DNA from: Desulfomicrobium sp.
GTDB lineage: Bacteria > Desulfobacterota > Desulfovibrionia > Desulfovibrionales > Desulfomicrobiaceae
NCBI GenBank assembly: GCA_003542385.1
Contig: DPKT01000044.1
Coordinates: 1-5,264, forward strand
DNA length: 5,264 nt
Reading direction: 5' to 3'
This document shows positions 1 to 4,351 of this stretch, piece after piece. The translations under genes were made by a program, and so were the position numbers. How positions within the stretch are numbered: the stretch's first letter is position 1; every line of letters begins with the position of its first letter. Under the pieces are notes generated by a model. It did not search any database, was not told the DNA's origin, and saw nothing but the letters and a program-made list of their open reading frames with translations.

Positions 1-767
1 GAAAACTCGGCCGCCGAGACGAGGCCGTCCCCGTCCGTATCGAGGGACTGCAGAACCTCGTCCGCATCGACATCGGCGCCGGTGGCCTCGTTCCGCTCAG
101 CCACCGCCGCGGCCAGTTCCGTCGCATCCACCACGCCGTCCTGGTTGGTGTCAGCTGCATCGAAGGTTTCCTGCCCTCCGCCCGCAGGCGGCATCTGCCC
201 TCCACTCATGGGCTTGTCGGCACTGTCTGTCCGGAGGGACTCCAGCCCGTCAGAATGCTCGGCCGCGGTCACCAGCCCGTCGCCATCGGCGTCCAGGGCG
301 GCGAACAGCCCGGCCGCGTCCACGTTCCCGCCCCCGGCCCCGTTTTTGGCGGCGACGGCCGCCGCCAGTTCCTCTTCGGTGATGTTCCCGTCCCCGTCGG
401 CATCCGTCTGCGCAAAAAGTTCCCGAGCCAGCGACGAGGCGCTCATGCCGAGATTCGTCATCAGGCTGGCCTGGGCCAGATCCTTGTGCAGCGCGGCCAG
501 GCCGTCCTCGTGCTCGTCCTCGGTCACGAGGCCGTCACCGTCGGCGTCCAGGGCGGCGAACAACTCCCCGGCGTCGGGTCCCCGCCCGTCACTGGATTTG
601 GCGGCGAGGGCCGTCTTCAGCTCCTCCTGGTCAATGGCGCCGCTGCCGTCGGCATCCGTGGAGGAAAATAGTTCCTGCGCCATCCTGGACGGGTCGGGCC
701 TGGACCTGCCGCCCCAAATGGACGCCATGCTCTGGGAGAACCCAGACGAGTCTATACCGCTGATCAT
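1..767 (-). CDS. Six-EF-hand calcium-binding repeat protein (3' end beyond the window)
   Basis: This frame is open from an ATG at 767 to the left edge, giving 255 residues without a stop. Six canonical 12-residue EF-hand loops are visible at about residues 38-49, 74-85, 122-133, 159-170, 206-217 and 243-254. Each follows DxDxDG (DxNxDG in the fifth) and ends in Glu. The loops form three pairs; the first loops of the pairs are exactly 84 residues apart, so the gene is a threefold tandem duplication. There is no signal peptide or membrane segment, and the N-terminus is Ser/Gly-rich (MISGIDSSGFS), so a cytoplasmic Ca2+ buffer or sensor is likely. The start is supported by AAGGGAG six bases upstream. 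Calcium binding is the family expectation; the partner and role are unknown. It is probably transcribed separately from the upstream gene, given the hairpin and leader between them. Confidence 0.88.
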   Translation of the reverse strand, partial: MISGIDSSGFSQSMASIWGGRSRPDPSRMAQELFSSTDADGSGAIDQEELKTALAAKSSDGRGPDAGELFAALDADGDGLVTEDEHEDGLAALHKDLAQASLMTNLGMSASSLARELFAQTDADGDGNITEEELAAAVAAKNGAGGGNVDAAGLFAALDADGDGLVTAAEHSDGLESLRTDSADKPMSGGQMPPAGGGQETFDAADTNQDGVVDATELAAAVAERNEATGADVDADEVLQSLDTDGDGLVSAAEF

Positions 768-773
768 GACTGA

Positions 774-780
774 CTCCCTT
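774..780 (-). promoter_or_regulatory. Ribosome binding site of the EF-hand gene
   Basis: AAGGGAG lies six bases before the ATG at 767. It fixes the start of a gene that has no other good start candidate nearby. Confidence 0.7.
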
Positions 781-844
781 GTCAGAGGTTCACGGACGGA
801 AGAGAAGGCCCACGTCGGGCCATCCCTTCCTGCCCGTAAGCGGC

Positions 845-860
845 AGCAACCCACGGACCC
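845..860 (-). promoter_or_regulatory. Possible sigma-54 (-24/-12) promoter for the EF-hand gene
   Basis: Reading the minus strand, GGGTCCGTGGGTTGCT has the essential GG-N10-GC spacing. It matches the consensus TGGCACG-N4-TTGCW except at three positions. It would start transcription near 833, leaving a leader of about 65 bases. That leader contains a small hairpin (arms 807-811 and 817-821). No enhancer-binding-protein site was recognised, so this is only a candidate. Confidence 0.3.
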
Positions 861-913
861 ATTCAGGGGCCCGGAACGTAAAGTTTCGTGAAGCTGGGTA
901 AAGATCGCCGCGA

Positions 914-950
914 GCCCGCGCGTGTACGGGGTGTCAGCCGACGCGCGGGC
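914..950 (-). terminator. Perfect inverted repeat at the end of the HD-GYP gene
   Basis: The arms GCCCGCGCGT (914-923) and ACGCGCGGGC (941-950) are exact reverse complements, ten base pairs around a 17-base loop. The right arm lies in the last codons of the HD-GYP gene and the stop codon (934-936) falls in the loop. No U-run follows the stem on the minus strand (only ATCTTTA about ten bases on), so a standard intrinsic terminator is doubtful. Rho-assisted termination or 3' end protection would also fit. Confidence 0.4.
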
Positions 951-1620
951 ACGGAATGGAGCGCGCCTCGTCCATCCACGACAGGATGTGCGACCTGGCC
1001 GTGCGGAAGGCGTCCACGACCAGCGGATCGTACATCCTCCCCGACTGGGCGTGGATTTCGGACTCGGCGTGGGAGAAGTTCATGGCCGCCTTGTAGGGCC
1101 GCTCCTGCATCATGGCCGAAAGGCTGTCCGCCACGGCCAGGATGCGTGCGCCGAGCGGAATGTCGCCCCGGCTCAGGCCGTCTGGGTAGCCCCGGCCGTC
1201 GTAGCGCTCATGGTGATGGCGGATCATCCGCGCCACGCCTTCGCGCCCGCCCAGGGCCTTGACCGGCAGGACGATGGACTCGCCGATGACGGGGTGGCGC
1301 TTGATGACCTCGAACTCGTCCGGGTCGAGGGGGCCGCGCTTCTGCAGGATGGCGTCGGGGACGCCGATCTTGCCGATGTCGTGCAGATGTCCGGCCAGGT
1401 GAACCATTTCGGCCTTGGCCGGGGTGAGCCCCATGTGCAGGGCCAGCATGCGGCTGATGACCGCGACCTCTTCCGAATGGGAGCAGGTCCAGGCATCCTT
1501 GGCGTCCACGGCGCGCCCCAGGGACTCGGCCAGCTGATGAAGGTTGAGGACCAGCCGTGAACAGGGCGCGGCCCCTCCGGACAGGCCCGAGCACGGCACG
1601 TGAATGTTTGCGTCGAACAT
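934..1620 (-). CDS. HD-GYP domain cyclic-di-GMP phosphodiesterase, stand-alone
   Basis: This 228-residue protein is almost entirely an HD-GYP domain, the family that hydrolyses c-di-GMP to pGpG or GMP. Visible metal-site residues are H48 (CSHSEEV), H80-D81 and K84 (HDIGK), H109 (KRHP), H136-H137 and D165 (ILAVAD). The GYP signature is at 144-146 within HHERYDGRGYP. Their spacing follows the family. The motif usually written DxxDA reads DSLSA here (S168). The residue four before H48 is Trp rather than Glu, which would suit a two-metal rather than a three-metal site. There is no receiver, PAS or membrane domain; only about 40 residues precede the domain. The gene starts 51 bases after the diguanylate cyclase gene stops and is probably on the same transcript. 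The start is moderately supported by a weak AAGG five bases upstream. Confidence 0.9.
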   Translation of the reverse strand: MFDANIHVPCSGLSGGAAPCSRLVLNLHQLAESLGRAVDAKDAWTCSHSEEVAVISRMLALHMGLTPAKAEMVHLAGHLHDIGKIGVPDAILQKRGPLDPDEFEVIKRHPVIGESIVLPVKALGGREGVARMIRHHHERYDGRGYPDGLSRGDIPLGARILAVADSLSAMMQERPYKAAMNFSHAESEIHAQSGRMYDPLVVDAFRTARSHILSWMDEARSIPCPRVG

Positions 1621-1671
1621 GATGACCTTGATGTGAGAGTGTGGACGTGAACGAAGAGGGCGGACGCCCTG

Positions 1672-2628
1672 TCAGTACGGAGGGGCGGAAACGCCGTCAG
1701 CCTGGACAAAGGCGGCGGACCGTGCGGAGACGACATGGTCCCCGCCGAGGCCCTTGGCCCGGTAGAGGCACGCGTCGCAGGCGCGGACCAGGGCAGGGAC
1801 TTCCGGCCCCATGTCGGCGGTCCAGGCCCCCAGGCCGATGGACACGGTGCACCCGTACCCGTTGGCGGCGGCAAACCGGCAGCGGATCCTGTCGCAGGCC
1901 TTCAGGCAGTCCGCGTGATCGATATCGCGGAACACGACCCCGAACTCGTCGCCGCCGAAACGAAACCCTACGTCCGTGCTTTCGCGCACCGAATCCCGGA
2001 TGACCTCGCCCAGGCAGGCCAGCACGTCGTCCCCGGCCTGATGACCGCGGGTGTCGTTGACCCGCTTGAACCGGTCGCAGTCCACGAGGGCGAGAAACAC
2101 GCCCCGCCCCAGGGACGGCCCGCGCAGCACATCGGACAGGAAGCGTTCGAAATACCGGCGGTTGTGCAGCCCGGTCAGCGGGTCCCGGTACGACATCTCC
2201 TCGTAGAAGCGCGTGCGCAGGTCGCTTTCGTCGAGGCGGGCGCGCAGGGACCTGGTCTGGGCATGGATGTGGTGGGCCATCCAGTTCATGTTGCGTTTGA
2301 GGCGCAGCATCTCGTGCTCGTCGTCGCCTTCCAGTCCCACGGAAAGCCTGGTCCCGTAGCGGCCCTGGCGGATCTCCGAACAGAACCGGTTCAGGGCCCG
2401 CAAATCCCCCAGGACGACGATGGAGGCGCAGACGCGGCTGACCGGCGCCAGGAGCCCCAGACCCAGGGCCAGGGCCATGCCGAGCATGGCCCTGGGGTCG
2501 TCCACCACGCCCGCCTCGAGCAGCACGAGGGCACCCGCCATGGGCAGGATGGCCGTCATGAACAGCATCAGGCCGACCCTCCCAACGATCCCGACACGCG
2601 AGAGCAGGCCCGCACCCTCCCGGCTCAC
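1672..2628 (-). CDS. Membrane-anchored GGDEF diguanylate cyclase
   Basis: From a GTG at 2628 (residue 1 here) the product is 318 residues. It has two predicted membrane helices at about 14-37 and 46-70 with a very short loop between them. A HAMP-like/coiled linker runs to about 145, and a complete GGDEF domain covers about 147-297. Active-site motifs are intact: DPLTGLHNRRYF (149-160), D183 and N191-D192 in DCDRFKRVND, GGDEF at 225-229, SIGLG at 263-267 and LYRAK at 288-292. It should make c-di-GMP from two GTP at the inner face of the membrane. The product-inhibition I-site is not canonical: the position that should be Arg, three before D219, is Glu, and an Arg sits one residue earlier. The start is chosen for GAGG five bases upstream. 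The longer ATG at 2715 lacks a spaced ribosome site, overlaps the upstream gene by 32 bases and adds 29 residues of poor coding character. Confidence 0.88.
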   Translation of the reverse strand: MSREGAGLLSRVGIVGRVGLMLFMTAILPMAGALVLLEAGVVDDPRAMLGMALALGLGLLAPVSRVCASIVVLGDLRALNRFCSEIRQGRYGTRLSVGLEGDDEHEMLRLKRNMNWMAHHIHAQTRSLRARLDESDLRTRFYEEMSYRDPLTGLHNRRYFERFLSDVLRGPSLGRGVFLALVDCDRFKRVNDTRGHQAGDDVLACLGEVIRDSVRESTDVGFRFGGDEFGVVFRDIDHADCLKACDRIRCRFAAANGYGCTVSIGLGAWTADMGPEVPALVRACDACLYRAKGLGGDHVVSARSAAFVQADGVSAPPY

Positions 2629-2633
2629 ACCCG

Positions 2634-2637
2634 CCTC
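2634..2637 (-). promoter_or_regulatory. Ribosome binding site deciding the GGDEF gene start
   Basis: GAGG stands five bases before the GTG at 2628. It favours this start over the upstream in-frame ATG at 2715, where AAGG directly abuts the start codon. Confidence 0.45.
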
Positions 2638-2683
2638 AGAGCGCGGCGTCCCGCGCGTGGAACACCGGGGTCGCAAAGCCGGA

Positions 2684-2917
2684 TCATGACAGATGTCCAC
2701 CGCTTTTTTCCTCATCCTTGCAGGGGCAGAGCCCGTTATTCCGGCAGCAGGGCGTGTTCCAGGCGCACCGCTTCAGACACGTCCGCACCAGGCAGTGCAT
2801 GGAGCCGCAATCCAGGCAGCGCAGCTCCGACGCCCTGAGATGCCCATGTGTCAGCAGGCGCGTCAGGACGGCTGCGGAAATTTCCAGACGAACATTCTCG
2901 TTGGCCGACGTTTGCAT
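2684..2917 (-). CDS. Small cysteine-rich protein, 77 residues, function unknown
   Basis: I do not recognise a named family. The N-terminal third (about residues 9-32) looks like an amphipathic helical segment with many Leu and Ala (LEISAAVLTRLL). The rest carries nine cysteines: C34, C37, C42, C47, C51, C57, C58, C64 and C66. The core pattern is CxxC-x4-C-x4-C-x3-C, plus a CC pair and a CxC near the end. Such a pattern suggests binding of zinc, another metal or an iron-sulfur cluster, or disulfide chemistry; which one cannot be told. It is translated from a clear AAGGGGA site five bases before the ATG and starts 12 bases after the 71-residue gene stops. That tight spacing is the main evidence that it is a real gene. 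It is about 55 bases ahead of the GGDEF gene. Confidence 0.7.
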   Translation of the reverse strand: MQTSANENVRLEISAAVLTRLLTHGHLRASELRCLDCGSMHCLVRTCLKRCAWNTPCCRNNGLCPCKDEEKSGGHLS

Positions 2918-2929
2918 GGATTCCCCTTC

Positions 2930-3145
2930 TCATTTTCCGAATTCGGACTGGCAGCGGCACTTCGCGCACTTGACCGTGCACGAGCACATCCCCCCTCCCC
3001 CGCCGGGGCACGACCCGTCCCCGTCTTCGCCCTGCGGGCGCGCGGCCCACGATCGCGAGCCCATGACCCCGCTCGACGCCTTGCGCAGCCGGTGCATGTC
3101 CTGAATCGAAAAGAGTTCCGAACCGTTGTCCAGTTTGAAGCACAT
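2930..3145 (-). CDS. Small cysteine-rich protein, 71 residues, function unknown
   Basis: No known family is recognised. The protein starts MCFKLDNGSELFSI and has a basic stretch (HRLRKASS). After a Gly-rich linker (PGGGGG at 47-52) it ends in a cysteine cluster C54, C56, C60, C63 and C65 (CSCTVKCAKCRC), with further Cys at 2 and 46. The tail resembles a small metal-binding knuckle in amino-acid content, but no specific fold can be claimed. The ATG at 3145 is preceded by a strong AAGGAGGGG site. The gene begins 14 bases after the DUF2325 gene stops, so the two are almost surely co-translated from one transcript. An N-terminal MC is unusual and could be functional. Confidence 0.7.
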   Translation of the reverse strand: MCFKLDNGSELFSIQDMHRLRKASSGVMGSRSWAARPQGEDGDGSCPGGGGGMCSCTVKCAKCRCQSEFGK

Positions 3146-3159
3146 ATCCCCTCCTTATT

Positions 3160-3609
3160 TCAGCCGGCGCTTGCGGCCACGGCGCGTGACACCGTGGCCA
3201 GACCGAAACCCGGCAGCATGTGCACGGGCTTGTTGTGTTTCTTTCCCATGTTCTTGACCAGAAGACAGGCCGCGTGGCTGTTGCAGTTCACGGGGCACAG
3301 CACCACGTCGGCGCGGAGGAAGCGGCTTTCGAGCCCCTTGACGCCGCCGCGCAGCCGGCCGTCATGGTATTCGAAGACCCCGCCACGCTCCTCGATGAAT
3401 CGCCTGTAGGCGTCCTCCATGCGTCCCGGGCCGCCGACGATGAGGATACGCTTCCGGCAGAGGTCGAACGACGGGCACTCGGGCGAACACTTCTCCGACG
3501 GGCATGTGCCCCAGGGAGCTGGCGCCCCGTCCGACCCGTGATCACGCACGTTCCCCGATGCCCGGCAGCCTGTGCCGCACTCCAAGGTGCTTCGAACATC
3601 CGTATTCAT
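3160..3609 (-). CDS. DUF2325 domain protein with a cysteine-rich N-terminus
   Basis: The product is 149 residues. Residues from about 53 to 142 match my memory of the DUF2325 family: RILIVGGPGRM at 54-64, YRRFIEERGG, the EYHDGR motif at 80-85, RADVVLCPVNCNSHAAC at 99-115, and a closing segment KKHNKPVHMLPGFGLATVSRA. The family has no established biochemical role. The conserved C105, C109 and C115 with H112 look like a metal or redox site. The first 51 residues add six cysteines (11, 15, 36, 41, 45, 51), giving CxxxC and CPxxxxC-type spacings. The gene opens the five-gene minus-strand run. Its ATG at 3609 follows AAAGGAGGG by five bases, a strong site. Its upstream region holds the symmetric boxes described separately. 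Confidence 0.88.
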   Translation of the reverse strand: MNTDVRSTLECGTGCRASGNVRDHGSDGAPAPWGTCPSEKCSPECPSFDLCRKRILIVGGPGRMEDAYRRFIEERGGVFEYHDGRLRGGVKGLESRFLRADVVLCPVNCNSHAACLLVKNMGKKHNKPVHMLPGFGLATVSRAVAASAG

Positions 3610-3614
3610 CGAGT

Positions 3615-3623
3615 CCCTCCTTT
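3615..3623 (-). promoter_or_regulatory. Strong ribosome binding site of the DUF2325 gene, touching an inverted box
   Basis: AAAGGAGGG is five bases before the ATG at 3609. Its first three bases are also the end of the 19-base box at 3621-3639. A protein bound to that box, or a structure formed there in RNA, could therefore affect translation start. Confidence 0.75.
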
Positions 3624-3639
3624 AATTAGTTATTTCTAA
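3621..3639 (+). repeat. 19-base box, copy A
   Basis: TTTAATTAGTTATTTCTAA matches copy B (3734-3752, opposite strand) at 17 of 19 positions. Inside and just past it is a small dyad GTTA-N4-TAAC (3629-3640). It lies at the ribosome site of the DUF2325 gene, downstream of the candidate promoter, which suits a repressor-binding site. Confidence 0.55.
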
Positions 3640-3668
3640 CATTTAAAGCCAAACTTGATCACCAGGAT

Positions 3669-3702
3669 TCATGACATGATCGCTGAATCCTTCATGTCAT
3701 CA
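3669..3702. promoter_or_regulatory. Twin dyad operator candidate TCATGNCATGA
   Basis: TCATGACATGA (3669-3679) is a perfect 11-base dyad around its central base. TCATGTCATCA (3692-3702) is the same dyad with one mismatch. Their centres are 23 bases apart, about two helical turns. They sit on the expected transcription start of the candidate minus-strand promoter, the usual place for a repressor dimer pair. I do not recognise the regulator. Confidence 0.45.
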
Positions 3703-3730
3703 CTATACAGCGCTTTGCCTGGCTTATCAG
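3702..3730 (-). promoter_or_regulatory. Candidate sigma-70-type promoter for the DUF2325 gene run
   Basis: On the minus strand CTGATA (3725-3730, four of six to TTGACA) and TATAGT (3702-3707, five of six to TATAAT) are separated by exactly 17 bases. Transcription would begin near 3695, giving a leader of about 85 bases before the ATG at 3609. The symmetric boxes on both sides strengthen the case, but the -35 match is modest. Confidence 0.45.
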
Positions 3731-3733
3731 AAA

Positions 3734-3752
3734 TTAGACATAACTAATAAAA
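3734..3752 (-). repeat. 19-base box, copy B (inverted)
   Basis: Read on the minus strand this is TTTTATTAGTTATGTCTAA, two mismatches from copy A. It ends three bases upstream of the candidate -35 element. The two copies face each other with about 108 bases between centres, roughly ten helical turns, a spacing compatible with DNA looping. Confidence 0.55.
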
Positions 3753-3834
3753 TTGCGACTAACCCCGCTCCCTCCTTCCTGTCAACGAATAGCCTGTCGG
3801 CGAAGCATCCGGCGACTTTTCATTTTCACTCAAC

Positions 3835-3842
3835 TATATAAA
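3835..3842 (+). promoter_or_regulatory. Weak candidate -10 element for the ABM gene
   Basis: TATATAAA stands in a short AT-rich stretch and could act as a -10 box for the plus-strand gene at 4016. No good -35 lies at the right distance (GCGACT is the nearest, three of six). If used, the transcript would have a leader of about 165 bases. Confidence 0.22.
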
Positions 3843-4015
3843 TTTGTTTTAAAAAGTTCAGAACACGGATATTCCTCCTGTGGCACCCCGGATGCCGGAC
3901 AAGCTGGACGGCCAAAGCTCCTCCTTGCCTGCCGCGGCGCATATCAGCTAGCACGGCGCATGGGCGCCGGTCGGCGTCCGCGAAATTTCACCGCGCACCC
4001 CGCAGGAGGCCGCTC

Positions 4016-4321
4016 ATGTTCGTCGTCATTGTCGACATTACCGTCAAAAGGGATTTCATCGAGCAGTTCCGGGAGGCGGTCATCCGCCAGGGAAACAATT
4101 CACTGACCTTGGAGGAGGGATGCCTGGGCTTCGACATCCTGCAGGACCCGGCCGACCCGACCCGATTCACGCTCTACGAGTCGTACGTCGACAGCGGAAC
4201 CTTTCACGACGTGCACCGCGCCACGCCGCACTTCGCGGAATACGCGGCGACGACCGCGGACTGGGTGGAGAGCAAGAGCCTGCGGACCATGACGAAAATC
4301 TGGCCGCTGGAAGACGATTGA
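4016..4321 (+). CDS. ABM-domain protein, LsrG/YgiN-like putative monooxygenase
   Basis: The product is 101 residues, the usual length of single-domain ABM (antibiotic biosynthesis monooxygenase) proteins. These are dimeric ferredoxin-like barrels that include quinol monooxygenases and the autoinducer-2 processing enzyme LsrG. Visible family features are the first strand FVVIVDITVK (2-11), then LEEGCLGFDILQDPADPTRFTLYESYVD (32-59), the HxxTPHF motif at 67-73 and a final strand around 88-97. The pattern PTRFTLYE followed by H-x2-TPHF is close to LsrG as I remember it. Members use no cofactor or bind haem; neither can be read from the sequence, so the substrate is unknown. The start is certain: GCAGGAGG ends six bases before the ATG. 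It stands alone, converging with the downstream membrane-protein gene, and no lsr genes are visible here. Confidence 0.88.
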   Translation: MFVVIVDITVKRDFIEQFREAVIRQGNNSLTLEEGCLGFDILQDPADPTRFTLYESYVDSGTFHDVHRATPHFAEYAATTADWVESKSLRTMTKIWPLEDD

Positions 4322-4325
4322 CGGG

Positions 4326-4347
4326 GCCGTCCGCGGCTGCGGACGGC
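4326..4347. terminator. Perfect hairpin between two convergent genes
   Basis: The arms GCCGTCCGC (4326-4334) and GCGGACGGC (4339-4347) pair over nine bases with a GGCT loop. The hairpin fills the 30-base gap between the ABM stop (4319-4321) and the YqaA-like stop (4352-4354), so it probably serves both strands. Neither strand has a T-run after the stem, so it is not a textbook intrinsic terminator. Confidence 0.6.
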
Positions 4348-4351
4348 GCAA

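Larger units (their letters stand above)
3610..4015. other. Gene-free control region between divergent genes
   Basis: About 400 bases without a credible gene separate the minus-strand DUF2325 gene from the plus-strand ABM gene. The part from 3621 to about 3860 is clearly more AT-rich than the surrounding genes. It contains a candidate minus-strand promoter (3702-3730), two 19-base inverted boxes (3621-3639 and 3734-3752), two short dyads (3669-3679 and 3692-3702) and an AT-rich stretch near 3831-3855. From about 3870 to 4015 the GC content rises again. There I see only a small hairpin (arms 3954-3959 and 3964-3969, loop ATGG) and the ABM ribosome site. No tRNA or recognised riboswitch was seen. 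Confidence 0.7.

Noticed and set aside
82..891. Long plus-strand open frame of 269 residues rich in Ser, Ala and Pro
   Set aside because: It is the antisense shadow of the EF-hand repeat gene. Its repeated Ser/Ala text mirrors the duplicated loops, and it has no ribosome site or domain.
880..906. Flagellar sigma-28-like TAAAGTTT on the plus strand
   Set aside because: No matching GCCGATAA-type -10 follows, and it would point into the antisense of the HD-GYP gene.
768..933. A c-di-GMP riboswitch in the leader of the EF-hand gene
   Set aside because: The neighbouring c-di-GMP genes made this worth checking, but the conserved GEMM-type core segments are not found on the minus strand here; only a small five-base-pair hairpin is present.
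1657..1670. Hairpin AGGGC-N4-GCCCT between the GGDEF and HD-GYP genes as a terminator
   Set aside because: The stem is only five base pairs with no T-run, and the short gap argues for co-transcription.
1735..2838. Long plus-strand open frame of 367 residues
   Set aside because: It is opposite the GGDEF gene, whose motifs are unmistakable, and continues into the Cys-rich gene. The composition is His/Gln/Pro-rich, as expected of a GC-rich shadow.
3621..3752. A 132-base AT-rich miniature transposon with 19-base terminal inverted repeats
   Set aside because: There is no target-site duplication at the ends (CCCTCC before, TTGCGACT after). The supposed element would contain the promoter and part of the ribosome site of the adjacent gene, so operator boxes fit better. 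A genome copy count would settle it.
3753..4106. Plus-strand frame of 117 residues across the control region
   Set aside because: It overlaps the ABM gene in another frame, has no ribosome site and turns into Ser runs inside the ABM gene.
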